Shown: piece after piece, positions 8,207 to 18,091 of the stretch
Layout: the number at the start of each line of letters is the position of its first letter
Position numbering within the stretch: position 1 is the first letter of the stretch
Source of the DNA: an uncultured Bacteroidota bacterium
Lineage (GTDB): Bacteria; Bacteroidota; Bacteroidia; Bacteroidales; SZUA-534
Reading direction: 5' to 3'
Length of the DNA stretch: 58,832 nt
Assembly (NCBI GenBank): GCA_946186925.1
Contig: CAMHPA010000013.1
Span: 1-58,832 of the forward strand
Program-made: the position numbers and the translations under genes
Notes under the pieces: model-generated
The model's database searches: none
Seen by the model: the letters and a program-made list of their open reading frames with translations, nothing else
Told to the model about the DNA's origin: nothing

Positions 8207-8279
8207 ATCAACTTATGTTTTATTATGCCAGCCTACGGTCTTCTATCTTCCTTTGTTGGCTGCCACATTGTGACAGCCC

Positions 8280-8336
8280 TACAAAACTTAAAACTTCAAT
8301 AACTTATAACTTAAAACTTTCAAAACTTACAACTCA
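8280..8336. repeat. Intergenic word repeat (AACTTATAACTTAAAACTT type)
   Basis: Short A/T words of the form AAAACTTAAAACTT and AACTTATAACTTAAAAC repeat irregularly between the lipoprotein gene and proA. The same wording recurs at about 32575-32738 and 49612-49683. Confidence 0.55.
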
Positions 8337-8338
8337 AA

Positions 8339-9586
8339 TCACTTTCTCGTCTGTCCTTCGCCTGTCACGAGCCACTTGTACGAGTTGAGTTCGCGCAAGG
8401 CCATTGGGCCGCGGGCGTGCAGTTTCTGCGTTGAGATACCGATTTCGGCACCCAGGCCGAATTGTGCGCCGTCGGTGAAGGCCGTCGGGGCGTTCACGTA
8501 AACCACGGCGGCGTCAACTGCCTTGCGGAACAGGTCGGCATTTGCTTGATTGTCAGTCACAATGCACTCGCTGTGGCGCGAACTGTAGCGGGCAATGTGC
8601 GCCAGCGCTTCGTTTATGTCGGCAACGGTTTTGACGGCCATTTTATAGTCCATAAACTCAGTGCCAAACGACTGTGCGTCAGCGTGTTCGAGCAGATTGG
8701 CGGGGTATTTTCCGTCGAGCGCGGCATAGGCCTGCTCGTCGGCATAGACAATGACGTTTTTGGTGGCGCAATCGGCAACCAAAGCAGGCAGGTCGGCCAG
8801 GCGTTTCTTGTTGATAATCACGCAGTCCAAGGCATTGCAGACGCTCACGCGGCGTGTTTTGGCGTTGAAGATTATTCGTTTTCCCCACTCAAGGTTGCCG
8901 AACTCGTCGAAATAGGTGTGGCAGATGCCAGCGCCAGTCTCAATGACGGGTACAATGGAATTTTGGCGCACAAAATCGATGAGCCGTTTGCTGCCGCGCG
9001 GAATTATCAAATCAACATAGTCGGTGGCCTTCAGCAGTTGCTCGGTTTCGGCGTGACCAGCGGGCAAGAGCGCGATGCAGTTCTCGTCAACACCGTGGCG
9101 GCGCAGCACTTCCTTGATGATGCCAACACCCACAACGTTCGAATCGTAGGCGTCGGAACCGCCCTTCAAGATGCAGGCGTTGCCCGATTTCAGGCAGAGC
9201 GAGAAGACGTCGTAGGTGACGTTCGGGCGCGCTTCGTAAATCATTCCAATAACGCCGATTGGCACAGTTACCTTTTTGAGTTTCAGTCCGTTGGGTAGTT
9301 CACGCTCTTCAAGCGTGCGGCCAACAGGATAAGGCAGCGACGCCACGTTGCGCATATCGCCCGCAATGTCGGCAATGCGCTGCTCGGTGAGTTGCAGACG
9401 GTCGTAAACTGGGTTGGCCTTGTCCATTCGGGCCAAATCCTTGTTGTTGGCGGCCAGAATCTCGCCAGTGCGCGCCACAATGGTGTCGGCCACGTCGCGC
9501 AAAATATTGTTAATCTTCTCTTCGGTCAGGAAAACCATACCGCGGCTCGCCTGCCGAACTTTCTCAAATAACTCTGTGCAATCCAT
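8339..9586 (-). CDS. proA: Glutamate-5-semialdehyde dehydrogenase (gamma-glutamyl phosphate reductase)
   Basis: 415 residues, full length for ProA. It belongs to the aldehyde dehydrogenase superfamily. Diagnostic segments are [51 protein letters not shown], the catalytic-cysteine region [28 protein letters not shown] and the C-terminal [19 protein letters not shown]. It reduces gamma-glutamyl phosphate to glutamate semialdehyde with NADPH, the second step of proline biosynthesis. It lies 128 bp downstream of proB on the same strand, so the two probably share a transcript that starts further upstream at prmA or its own promoter. Confidence 0.97.
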   Translation of the reverse strand: MDCTELFEKVRQASRGMVFLTEEKINNILRDVADTIVARTGEILAANNKDLARMDKANPVYDRLQLTEQRIADIAGDMRNVASLPYPVGRTLEERELPNGLKLKKVTVPIGVIGMIYEARPNVTYDVFSLCLKSGNACILKGGSDAYDSNVVGVGIIKEVLRRHGVDENCIALLPAGHAETEQLLKATDYVDLIIPRGSKRLIDFVRQNSIVPVIETGAGICHTYFDEFGNLEWGKRIIFNAKTRRVSVCNALDCVIINKKRLADLPALVADCATKNVIVYADEQAYAALDGKYPANLLEHADAQSFGTEFMDYKMAVKTVADINEALAHIARYSSRHSECIVTDNQANADLFRKAVDAAVVYVNAPTAFTDGAQFGLGAEIGISTQKLHARGPMALRELNSYKWLVTGEGQTRK

Positions 9587-9714
9587 AACTTAAACGCAAA
9601 CTTAAATCTAAAACGCGAACACTAGCGCTGAACGCCAATGCTAGCGAAAACTGAAGCGCAAACTTAAATGATTTTCAATCGTTCACGCATTCAATTATTC
9701 AATAAATCAATCTT

Positions 9715-10794
9715 TCAATTCAAAACCAGGTAGTCGTAGTGCACAAACGGGCGGCTCTGTTTTTTGCCCATACACTCGGCCACGGTTTGCGAGTCGTACA
9801 TCGCCCGACCAATGCCAAGTTCCTGACCGTCAGGTCCGTAGATGCCGACAATATCGCCTTTTTCAAAAGAGCCTTCAACGCCAGTTATGCCGATGAAGAG
9901 CAGACTGGTGGCCTTTTCGCCCGTCAAGGCTTCCATTGCACCCTGATTGACAGTTACATAACCTTTGGCAAACGACTGCGAGTGTGCCAGCCATTTTTTC
10001 ACGTTTGTGGTTTTGTTGTGCGGCACAAAGTGGGTGAAATCCTTCAGTCGGTTGTTCACAATGTCGAGCAGCACATTGTCGCGGGTGCCGTTGGCAATGA
10101 ACACGTTGATGCCCTCGCCGGCTATTTTTGCGGCAATGGAGCATTTGGTGAGCATTCCGCCACGGCCGAAACCCGATTTTGTGGGGGCGATGTACTTCTG
10201 CAGCGATGCGAATCCGGTGTCGATGGTGCGAATCAGCTTTGAGCCGGGCTGGTCGGGCGCGCCAGTGAACACTCCGTCGATGTTCGAGAGGATGAACAAC
10301 GAGTCGCAGTTCATCATTGAGGCCATCAGGCCCGACAGCTCGTCGTTGTCGGTGAACATAAGCTCCGTTACCGATATTGTATCGTTCTCATTCACAATCG
10401 GAATCACGTGGTTTTCAAGCATCGTGGTGATGCAGTTTTTCATATTCAGATAGTGGCGGCGGTCGCCGAAATTCTCTTTTGTGGTGAGCACTTGCGCGCA
10501 CTGAAGTCTTTTGCTGCTAAATAGTTGCGTGTATAGTGACATCAGTTTCACCTGTCCCACGGCAGCCCAAAGCTGCTTGGCGGCCACAAGGTCGGTTTTC
10601 TTCGACACGGCCACCTCGCCGCGTCCAGCCGCAACCGCGCCCGACGACACCACAATCACCTCAGTGCCAATCTTTTGCAGCGAGGCAATCTGTTCCACAA
10701 GATTTGTGATTCGCGCCACATTGAGCGAGCCGTCGGCTTGTGCCAGCACGTTGCTGCCAATCTTTATGGCAATACGTTTGAATTTATTCTGCAT
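9715..10794 (-). CDS. proB: Glutamate 5-kinase
   Basis: 359 residues from the ATG at 10794. The frame stays open further upstream, but the family start FKRIAIKIGSNVLA follows this Met directly. The amino-acid kinase domain is seen in KIGSNV, VIVVSSGAVAAGR, VNENDTISV and GRGGMLTKCSIAAKIA. A C-terminal PUA domain follows (KGYVTVNQGAMEALTG to IVGIYGPDGQELGIGRA). ProB phosphorylates glutamate on the gamma-carboxyl group, the first and feedback-inhibited step of proline synthesis. Its start overlaps the 3' end of the 1560-aa gene upstream by 11 bp, suggesting translational coupling, an unusual partner for proB. Confidence 0.96.
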   Translation of the reverse strand: MQNKFKRIAIKIGSNVLAQADGSLNVARITNLVEQIASLQKIGTEVIVVSSGAVAAGRGEVAVSKKTDLVAAKQLWAAVGQVKLMSLYTQLFSSKRLQCAQVLTTKENFGDRRHYLNMKNCITTMLENHVIPIVNENDTISVTELMFTDNDELSGLMASMMNCDSLFILSNIDGVFTGAPDQPGSKLIRTIDTGFASLQKYIAPTKSGFGRGGMLTKCSIAAKIAGEGINVFIANGTRDNVLLDIVNNRLKDFTHFVPHNKTTNVKKWLAHSQSFAKGYVTVNQGAMEALTGEKATSLLFIGITGVEGSFEKGDIVGIYGPDGQELGIGRAMYDSQTVAECMGKKQSRPFVHYDYLVLN

Positions 10795-13700
10795 CTTCTG
10801 TATCTGTTTCGTTTTCAGTTTGTTCATTTTCCGCATTCTCATCACCCTCATTCTGGCCTTCGGTTTCGCCTTCCAACTCATCGTCGGGCACAAGCACGTT
10901 GCCGTCCTCATCAACAATCTGCTCATCTTCTTCAACCTCAATGCCTTGCAGGTGTTTCATGAAGTCGTTTTTCTTCTTGTTCTCAGCCATCATAAACATA
11001 TACGACGCCTCGCCGCGCTGAGCAGGCATCTTGCGGTCGCCGCCCTTGATGGAGTGGACAATGTCGTTGAACTGCTTGTCGGAGCTCAAAATCTGCATAA
11101 ATCCTCGCTTGTAGGAGAAGAAATACCACAGGTCGGGCGTGATTTCGAGGTAGAGGGTGAGGCCGTCGCCGCTGCGTTTGCGCTCAACTTCGAGTACGCC
11201 TTTCACCTTTTTGTTTACCTGCGCGCCGTTGAGGTTGGCAATGCCCAGCTCGCCGGTGCTCTGCCAGCAGTTCACCTTCTTGTTCCATACCATATGGAGC
11301 TCCGAGAACATAAACGTGGTGTTCAGCTCGGGCGGAATGGCGTTGAGCGTGCCGAAAATCCGCTGTTCGTTGAACATCTTTTTGGCTGCTGCCGAGCCCA
11401 TTATCGAGCGCACTCCGCGGGTGTAGGTGTCGCTGATGAGGCTGGCGGGTTGCAGTCCTTCAATTTTGCTGATGGTGTCGGCAATCAGTTTCATCGCCTC
11501 GGCCGGGACAAAGAAATCGAGTGTCGAAATCATATCGAGCGTGTAGCGGTCGTCATCAATTTTGTAAGCGGTTGTGCCCTTGTTCACCATCTTGATGCGC
11601 CCGAGGTTGGCTACAAGGTTGATGTCGCCGTCGGAGTTGATGGTGCAGCCGTCTTTCCTGATACACAGGTAGTTATCAAGACTGTCGGGCTGTGCCATAC
11701 GTTCCTTGGTGCTGATCTCGTATAACTGATTTTTGCTGTTGTAGTGCAGGAATCCGGTTGCGGTGGCCACTGGCACGTTGCTGTAGAGCTTGCGCGGAGT
11801 GAGGAACGCGGGGTAGATGTGCACCGAATCGGTGGCCATCATTCCGCCCGAAACCAGGAACTCGTCGCCTTGGCTCATCGGCTGTTCGTCAATCGGGATG
11901 AACACGTCCTGCGGGTCAATTTCGCCGTTGAACTTAATCCAGCTTTCGCCGATTGAGCAACCGTGGTGCATCTTGGTCGAGCCGGTGTAGCGCAGCAGCG
12001 GGTTGCGTGCCTCCATCTTCACCTGGCCCTGGTAGCTGAAGTGTGGCGACAGGCTGAAATCCTCCTCGATTTTGATTTTGCCAGCACCATAGCTCTGTCC
12101 GGTGGAATCGACGGCGATAGGATCGAATTTGATGTATTCCACAGTGCCGTCCGACTCGGTGTAGGTGTAGTCGCCGTGGCCGTAATACTGCTTGCGCGAC
12201 AGAATGTTAACCGTAACGTCTTTGAAGCGGTGGTATTTGTTTTCGGTGTCGGCTAACAGTTTTGCGCCGGTGAGTGTCTTCATCTTGGCCATTGGCTGGA
12301 TGGTCACCTCGCCGTCGGCTGTGAAGATGTGTGCGTCGGCCACAGCCACCAAATTAACCTTGTGCGCGGCTATAGTGTTGGTCTTCAGGTCGAAATCGGC
12401 CACCGGCGACACCCAGTTGAGTGAGTCCTGACCTTTGTGAACTGATAGGAACAGCGAGCCTTTTGGCAAGTCCTGCGATTGCGCTGGCGAAGGTTTTACA
12501 ATCTTGCCGTTGGCGAACATGTGTGTAGCTTTGGCCGATGAGAATTGAAGTTTCTTGTCGACCATCTTCCATGAGAATTGCTCAACCCACGCGGCGTAGA
12601 GATTCTCGGGGAAGTCGATGCGCCCGTCGCCGAGGTTCGATTTGAATGTTGCCAGTTTGGCGGCCATGTCTACTTCAACCTGAACATTCTCGGTGGCGAG
12701 GGCCAGATTGTCAGACAGGGTTGAGTTCAGCTCAAATTTGGCATTGCGGCTGTTGTATTTGGTTTGCTTGAAATCGAATCTGTCTGAAGTAATTCGCGCA
12801 TCGTAAAGATCGGTGTAACCGTTGCCGTCCATTGATTTTGAGTGATAGTTGAGTTTGCCGCTGAAGGCCATTTCGCCGCCATACATCAGCAAAGGCTGGC
12901 CAAGGTCTTTCATTGCCAGCACATCTTTGTACGGTTCCCAGTGCACGTAAACCTTGGTGCCTGTCACATCAGTGTGGACGCCGGTTTGCTCTGCAATGTT
13001 CAGCGCCGTTGTCACGCCATTGGTCGAGTCGGGGAAGAAGACAAAGTCGTTCGACATCATGCGGGCGTCAGAATAGTCGATCTCACCATTGCCACGCAAA
13101 CCCATGTTGCTCAGCCACAGGCTGTTGTTGAAGCGGCCTGTGCCGCGGTAGACCGGATAACCATTATTGGGTGTCTGCTCAACAAATCCGAGTGAGTTAT
13201 CTTCTTGAAGCACAAGTTTTTGCTTTATTATTGGGAATATGTCGGCCGAGTGCAGTTCGCCATCGAATCCCATACCTTCGGTCGAGAAACTGTTCAAACT
13301 GTCGATGGTGTAGGGGTAGACTTGGAAGTAGAATGTGTCGCGTGTATATTTCCCGTTTTGAATATCGGGGTCGTCATAGTACACGTAAGAGTCTTTCTCA
13401 CTGGCGAATATGGGGTATTGGTGAAGGTTTTTCCGCCCCGATTTGTTGTCAGGCTCGTCAATTTTCAGTTTTCCAGTGATGTTTTCGATAGTACTCTGCA
13501 CATTGGCCAGCAGCTGGCGTCCCTGCTCGTCCCAACCGGCTTTGACGCGGATGTTCAGCGAGTCGACCTTGGTCAGCTCCACCATAAAGTCATTGTAGTT
13601 GAAGTTGAAGTTGCTGCCGTGGAAAGTAAACAATCCGGCATCAATCCGGCCGCCGAAATCGAAGCACATATCTTTTTTGACCAGAATCTCCTCATTGCTT

Positions 13701-15466
13701 GGGTAGAAAATCACGTTCTGCCGCTCACTCACGTTCACTTTTGGAACGCCCTGGATGGCGAGATCCATGTTTTTCAGGTTGAGCACGGCGTTGGTTGCGC
13801 CCGACACGGTCTGCGACTCGAAACGGATGAGGTCATAGTCGATTTTTTCGACAATGCAGTCCAGATACCGGTACAGTTTGGGTTTGATCCGGCACCAGTC
13901 GGTTCGTGTATCGTAGTCAACTATTCCCTTGTATGTGAGTCCGATAAGCAGTCGTTTGGTGACCACCATGCTCATTCTGATGTACCGCGCGAAATCCTCG
14001 CCCCAGAACTCGTCGCTGCCGTTTTTTCGCGCAAAGCTGCGCAGCATTATGTAGGGGTGCACATCCTCGAGGCCCTGGTCTTCATAGTATCGCTCTGAGC
14101 TGAAATAATTCTCCGACTCAAATGTGGCCATACTGATGCTGCTGCCTAAAATGTTGGTAAAGTATATTTTAGAGTCGTCCATATTCCAACTCAGCATGCC
14201 AAAGTTCATCTCCATGTTGTGGTATGAGTCGTAGTATGGGCTACGCGACATGTTTTCAGGACTGTTGTCGCGGATGAGGCTCACCTCGCGCTTGTTGTCA
14301 GCATATTTGAACTGAAGTCCGGGGTGATAGATGGAATCGCGGCCGATGGCGATGTTGATTTTTGCGTTGGCCGATGTGATGGCGTCTTTCTTGATGCCGA
14401 AATATTCCGACGCCACTTTCATGAAAAGCTGTTTCTTGAGCAATGTGTCGCCCTGTTCGTTCACATACTCCACATCGCGGAAGATTGAGACTGTGGCAGG
14501 GTCAGTGGTGGTGCCGGTTCCGGCCACCTTGTCGCCCATGATGGTGAAACCGCCGTAATAGTTGAGATCGGTGAAGATGTCTTCAATGTCGAATGTCTTC
14601 TCATCGGATCGGAATTGCGGGTACGATGATTTCCCCGATTTGTTGGTTTCCATCACTTTGTCGGTGAGTGTGCCCTCAAGAGGGTAGCCAAAGTAGCCTA
14701 AATGGTAGAAAATAACGTTTTTAATCGAGTATGAAGATTTATTGAGCAATATTGAGTACGACTCAATCTCAGCCCATGACGTGTCGCGGGCAATGCCGGC
14801 GCGATCCCAATATACAGTTGCCTGGCCGCCTTTCCAACGGTTCGATATTGGGTTGTAGATGCCTTTGGTGTCGTAAATCACAATGCTGTCTTTACGAACG
14901 ATGCACTTAAGATCCAGGCTATTAAAGTAATAGCACACCGTGTCGTTTATTTTGTTAATCTCAAAGTGACTGTTGCTACTAACCCATCGCATACTGCCCG
15001 ACACGTAGATGGCTTTGTCGCGAAGCATATAGATGATACTCTCTATGTATTTGTCTATGTCATTGAGTTTCATGGATTTATCGTAGACAATGGTGTTCAG
15101 GCCGTCGCACCACTCCTTGTAGTTGCCCTGCTGAGTCATTTCGTTTTCGCAAAAAACCATCAAGGCATTGATATAGTTGAAGATGTGGGGAAAGTTGCGG
15201 GCACGCCGGGCTACCATTTGGTTTGTAAGCTCATATATTTTCTGCTGTTGATCTTCGGTGAACGCACCACCATGCCAGTAGGGCTCGAACTCCTTCAGCA
15301 GTAGTTTGCCGCTTTCGTAGTTGGCTTCCGATTTCGAAAAAAACACTTTAAGCTCGTCGAGGAACTTGTAGGGGTCGGGCGTGAATGATTTTGTCTGTGA
15401 GAATGTGCAGTAAACCACAGCAAGGCAAAAGCCGATTGTTAGTAGTATTTTTCTCATTGTCTGCAT
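10784..15466 (-). CDS. Large exported protein of unknown function (1560 aa)
   Basis: An N-terminal signal peptide (MRKILLTIGFCLAVVYCTFS, cleavage near SQTKS) is followed by a helical region to about residue 130, then a long beta-rich body. The body has no recognised catalytic motif. It contains many short strand repeats such as FDIEDIFTDLNYYGGFTIMG and LATFKSNLGDGRIDFPENLY, reminiscent of the long grooved beta structures of AsmA/TamB/LptA-like proteins, but this is only a visual impression. The last 60 residues are a strongly acidic Glu/Asp/Asn tail. The ATG at 15466, or the Met three codons later, are both possible starts. It begins 9 bp after the prmA stop and overlaps proB by 11 bp, so it is probably co-transcribed with both. 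A role in envelope biogenesis is a guess. Confidence 0.85.
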   Translation of the reverse strand: MQTMRKILLTIGFCLAVVYCTFSQTKSFTPDPYKFLDELKVFFSKSEANYESGKLLLKEFEPYWHGGAFTEDQQQKIYELTNQMVARRARNFPHIFNYINALMVFCENEMTQQGNYKEWCDGLNTIVYDKSMKLNDIDKYIESIIYMLRDKAIYVSGSMRWVSSNSHFEINKINDTVCYYFNSLDLKCIVRKDSIVIYDTKGIYNPISNRWKGGQATVYWDRAGIARDTSWAEIESYSILLNKSSYSIKNVIFYHLGYFGYPLEGTLTDKVMETNKSGKSSYPQFRSDEKTFDIEDIFTDLNYYGGFTIMGDKVAGTGTTTDPATVSIFRDVEYVNEQGDTLLKKQLFMKVASEYFGIKKDAITSANAKINIAIGRDSIYHPGLQFKYADNKREVSLIRDNSPENMSRSPYYDSYHNMEMNFGMLSWNMDDSKIYFTNILGSSISMATFESENYFSSERYYEDQGLEDVHPYIMLRSFARKNGSDEFWGEDFARYIRMSMVVTKRLLIGLTYKGIVDYDTRTDWCRIKPKLYRYLDCIVEKIDYDLIRFESQTVSGATNAVLNLKNMDLAIQGVPKVNVSERQNVIFYPSNEEILVKKDMCFDFGGRIDAGLFTFHGSNFNFNYNDFMVELTKVDSLNIRVKAGWDEQGRQLLANVQSTIENITGKLKIDEPDNKSGRKNLHQYPIFASEKDSYVYYDDPDIQNGKYTRDTFYFQVYPYTIDSLNSFSTEGMGFDGELHSADIFPIIKQKLVLQEDNSLGFVEQTPNNGYPVYRGTGRFNNSLWLSNMGLRGNGEIDYSDARMMSNDFVFFPDSTNGVTTALNIAEQTGVHTDVTGTKVYVHWEPYKDVLAMKDLGQPLLMYGGEMAFSGKLNYHSKSMDGNGYTDLYDARITSDRFDFKQTKYNSRNAKFELNSTLSDNLALATENVQVEVDMAAKLATFKSNLGDGRIDFPENLYAAWVEQFSWKMVDKKLQFSSAKATHMFANGKIVKPSPAQSQDLPKGSLFLSVHKGQDSLNWVSPVADFDLKTNTIAAHKVNLVAVADAHIFTADGEVTIQPMAKMKTLTGAKLLADTENKYHRFKDVTVNILSRKQYYGHGDYTYTESDGTVEYIKFDPIAVDSTGQSYGAGKIKIEEDFSLSPHFSYQGQVKMEARNPLLRYTGSTKMHHGCSIGESWIKFNGEIDPQDVFIPIDEQPMSQGDEFLVSGGMMATDSVHIYPAFLTPRKLYSNVPVATATGFLHYNSKNQLYEISTKERMAQPDSLDNYLCIRKDGCTINSDGDINLVANLGRIKMVNKGTTAYKIDDDRYTLDMISTLDFFVPAEAMKLIADTISKIEGLQPASLISDTYTRGVRSIMGSAAAKKMFNEQRIFGTLNAIPPELNTTFMFSELHMVWNKKVNCWQSTGELGIANLNGAQVNKKVKGVLEVERKRSGDGLTLYLEITPDLWYFFSYKRGFMQILSSDKQFNDIVHSIKGGDRKMPAQRGEASYMFMMAENKKKNDFMKHLQGIEVEEDEQIVDEDGNVLVPDDELEGETEGQNEGDENAENEQTENETDTEDAE

Positions 15467-15475
15467 ATTGTGTTG

Positions 15476-16318
15476 TTATTTGGTCTCTGTTTTGATGAAT
15501 CTCGCCGACACCCAGTCGTTTTGTTCGACGGTTTTGGCCAGTTGCAGACCGAGCTGCTTCGCCTGGTTATTGATTATATCGAGGTCGGCCGAGTAGAACC
15601 CGCTCAAGCACAGCGTTCCGCCAGCGTTAAGCGCAGTGGAGTAGGTGGGCATCTGTTCGAGAAGTATGTTGCGGTTGATGTTGGCCAGAATCACATCGAA
15701 ACGGCCGCTTATGGCTTCCACTCCGCCTTCAATCACAGTTAGCGCAACGTTGTTACTGGCGGCGTTCTCTTGCGTGTTTTCAACCGACCAGTGGTCGATA
15801 TCGATAGCCATGACATTTTGAGCTCCAAGTTTTTTTGCCGCAATGGCCAGTACACCGGTTCCGCAGCCCATGTCGAGCACGGTTTTGCCTTCCAGATCAA
15901 TGTCGAACATCTGCTGAATCATCAGTGTTGTGGTGGCGTGATGGCCAGTGCCGAACGACATTTTCGGCTCAATGATGATATCAAGCTGGTAGTTGGCGTC
16001 GTACTCATGGAATGGCGCGCGGATGCGGCATCGTCCGGCCACGGTTATCGGTGTGAAACTTTTCTCCCATTCGGCATTCCAGTCCTTGTCAGGCATAGGG
16101 TTGCTATCAATTCTGAGCGACTCAAATATTGCTGCCACCGGTTCCACAGCGGCTTCAGTGGCGGCCGCATCGAAAAGTGCTGTTTGTATGTACGCTGACA
16201 GCCCTGTTGGCGTTTCCATAAAGCTGTCATAGCCTATTTCTGCCAGTAAGGCGGTCAGAATCTCGCGGTTGTCGGGCGTTGCCGGACTGAAAGTTAATTG
16301 AGTTTCAGTGTATTGCAT
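15476..16318 (-). CDS. prmA: Ribosomal protein L11 methyltransferase
   Basis: 280 residues from the ATG at 16318; the frame extends three codons to a TTG, but a TATCTTG box at 16336-16342 favours the ATG. Class I SAM methyltransferase motifs are clear: PKMSFGTGHHATTTLMIQQM and VLDMGCGTGVLAIAAKKLGA (motif I), then MAIDIDHWSVENTQENA and DVILANINRNIL (the NINxN catalytic-loop equivalent). PrmA trimethylates L11 in the ribosomal stalk. The N-terminal substrate domain (residues 1-110) is present. First gene of a probable operon with the 1560-aa exported protein, proB and proA. Confidence 0.95.
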   Translation of the reverse strand: MQYTETQLTFSPATPDNREILTALLAEIGYDSFMETPTGLSAYIQTALFDAAATEAAVEPVAAIFESLRIDSNPMPDKDWNAEWEKSFTPITVAGRCRIRAPFHEYDANYQLDIIIEPKMSFGTGHHATTTLMIQQMFDIDLEGKTVLDMGCGTGVLAIAAKKLGAQNVMAIDIDHWSVENTQENAASNNVALTVIEGGVEAISGRFDVILANINRNILLEQMPTYSTALNAGGTLCLSGFYSADLDIINNQAKQLGLQLAKTVEQNDWVSARFIKTETK

Positions 16319-16645
16319 TGTTGTCAATTTTGCGACAAGATAGCAATTTAGGATATAGAATTTAGAATTAGGAGATATAAATTAGAATCTGATTGCTTAC
16401 GGCTCAAAGATGTCTGCGTCGACAGTCCGCGTCTTTTGCCTTTTCCCCCGTTAGCAACCCTATTCACCAGTCATTCAATCATTCGCGCAATCATGAGTCA
16501 GTCCATAGAATCTGATACCCGTAACCACGATGCATTCTGTTTGTTTTTTGCTGCTGATATTTTCGACATAAAAAATATTCCAGGGCATTTAAATTTATAT
16601 TTTTACGCCACTATTACTAATAATAACTCTAATAAATGATTTAAA
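16319..16645. other. Intergenic region between divergent prmA and GH43 genes
   Basis: A TATCTTG box on the minus strand at 16336-16342 probably serves prmA. The rest is AT-rich, with an irregular TAGAATTTAGAATTAGGA word stretch at about 16350-16375. Toward the plus-strand gene, TATATTTTTACG near 16597 is a weak -7 candidate. No gene seen. Confidence 0.45.
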
Positions 16646-17806
16646 ATGAAACATTTACAAACATTAATGGCGGCTGCGACGCTTTTGCTTTGCGTAAGTT
16701 GCTCGAACGAGAGTCAGAAAACAGCGCCGCAACCACAACCACAAACAATTCAACCAGGCGAACAAGCGCCATTGGCTGATGTTGGTCAGAAAAATTTCGG
16801 CGGATTCCAGAATCGCGACACCACAGGCATGGCTGCCCGTCGCAAAGCTATGATGGAGGCCATGAACAAGATTCGCACTCTCTCGTTCGATGAGCTCTCA
16901 ATGAGCGACCCGTTCATCTACCCCGATCCCGAAACCAAGACCTACTATCTGACAAGCTCGGGCGGGCGCATGTACAAGAGCAAGGACCTGAAAACTTGGG
17001 AAGGTCCGTACAACATTATCGATATCAAGGGATTGTGGCTCGAAAAGGCAGGTTTTGCCGCCGCCGCCGAAATCCACAAAATCGGTAACTACTACTACTA
17101 CGCCGGCACCTGGAGCGACCACTCTGACCTGATTCAGCAAGTGCCGCGCCGCTACAATGTGCCACATAATCAGACGTATCTGCTCAGGTCGGAAAATGTA
17201 GAAGGTCCCTACACTTCGTTTGCCATTGAGCCTGGCTACGACTACGAGCCGCGCGAGTGGGACTGCATCGACGGAACGCTTTATCAAGAAAATGGCAAAA
17301 CGTATATGATTTTTGTTCACGAATGGACGCAAATCATCGATGGCACAATGGATTACATCGAACTTTCCGACGACCTTACCCACACCGTTTCCGAGCATCC
17401 TGTAACCATGTTCCGCGCATCGGAAGCGCCTTACTGCGGCGAGATGAACTCGTTGGGTGAAGCCACTTTTGGACTCAAAATGCCGGGTTGGGTAACCGAC
17501 GGTCCGCAGATGTTCCGCACGCAAACCGGCAAACTCGGTATGCTGTGGTCAACTTGGGGCAAGGAGCGTTATTTGCAGGGCATCTGCTACTCGGAGTCGG
17601 GCACCATTGCCGGCCCCTGGGTGCAGGAACCCGAGCCGTTCCTTGCCAACAACTCGGGACACGGCATGCTTTTCCGCACCTTTGAGGGCAAGCTGATTTA
17701 CATTGTTCACCACGTTGAGAACGACGGCCCCCGCAAACCGCAGATGTGGGAAGCCGACGACAGCGGCGACAAGCTTGTTCTGGGTAAGAGATATATTCCG
17801 GAATAG
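16646..17806 (+). CDS. Glycoside hydrolase family 43-like lipoprotein
   Basis: 386 residues. The lipoprotein signal ends at LLLCVSC (Cys19), followed by a Gln/Pro-rich linker. The five-bladed propeller begins at about residue 90 with the catalytic-base motif SDPFIYPDPETKTYYL. Later blades give AGFAAAAEIHKIGNYYYYAG, WDCIDGTLYQENGKTYMIFV (the pKa-modulating Asp) and WVTDGPQMFRTQTGKLGMLW, where GH43 enzymes usually have the general acid. The end NNSGHGMLFRTFEGKLIYIV with the metal-site GHG is typical. GH43 enzymes cleave arabinosyl, xylosyl or galactosyl linkages in plant polysaccharides. At the acid position the residue reads Asp (TDGP) rather than Glu, as in some GH43 subgroups. No SusC/SusD pair is adjacent, so this is not a canonical polysaccharide utilisation locus. 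It is followed by an intrinsic terminator. Confidence 0.88.
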   Translation: MKHLQTLMAAATLLLCVSCSNESQKTAPQPQPQTIQPGEQAPLADVGQKNFGGFQNRDTTGMAARRKAMMEAMNKIRTLSFDELSMSDPFIYPDPETKTYYLTSSGGRMYKSKDLKTWEGPYNIIDIKGLWLEKAGFAAAAEIHKIGNYYYYAGTWSDHSDLIQQVPRRYNVPHNQTYLLRSENVEGPYTSFAIEPGYDYEPREWDCIDGTLYQENGKTYMIFVHEWTQIIDGTMDYIELSDDLTHTVSEHPVTMFRASEAPYCGEMNSLGEATFGLKMPGWVTDGPQMFRTQTGKLGMLWSTWGKERYLQGICYSESGTIAGPWVQEPEPFLANNSGHGMLFRTFEGKLIYIVHHVENDGPRKPQMWEADDSGDKLVLGKRYIPE

Positions 17807-17840
17807 AGCAATATTTGGTTTATATTGTTGATAATCATGA

Positions 17841-17871
17841 GGGGGCACCATTAAGGCTGTTCCCTTTTTTT
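17841..17871 (+). terminator. Intrinsic terminator after the GH43 gene
   Basis: GGGGGCA pairs with TGTTCCC (two G-T wobbles) around a 10-bp loop and is followed by seven T. Confidence 0.6.
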
Positions 17872-17914
17872 GTTGCGGTTAACGTTTGGCGGCAACTCTA
17901 AATAAACACTTTTT

Positions 17915-18034
17915 TTACAGTTCTTGTTTTTGCCTAGCATCTTCACTTTCAACCTTTCCGTTCATTTCTTCCGCTTCGCATTGCTCATTGCAGAAGTCCT
18001 CTTTTTGTACTTCGGATAGTGGTTTTGTTGTCAT
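17915..18034 (-). CDS. Small protein, 39 aa, with CNEQC motif
   Basis: A short frame, ATG at 18034 to TAA at 17915, encodes a hydrophilic, acidic peptide that begins MTTKPLSEVQKEDFCNEQC and ends in a charged tail. The CxxxC arrangement could bind a metal or form a disulfide. No Shine-Dalgarno, as is usual in this phylum. It lies between the GH43 terminator and a minus-strand gene. Too short to trust from composition alone; conservation in relatives would decide. Confidence 0.35.
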   Translation of the reverse strand: MTTKPLSEVQKEDFCNEQCEAEEMNGKVESEDARQKQEL

Positions 18035-18091
18035 AGTTTATTGATTTTAAATGATTTAACTTATTATATTTTCTATTTGACATTCAAAGTT

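Noticed and set aside
8462..9298. 278-codon open frame on the plus strand
   Set aside because: Shadow of proA.
10511..11725. 404-codon open frame on the plus strand
   Set aside because: Opposes proB and the large exported-protein gene; no family features.
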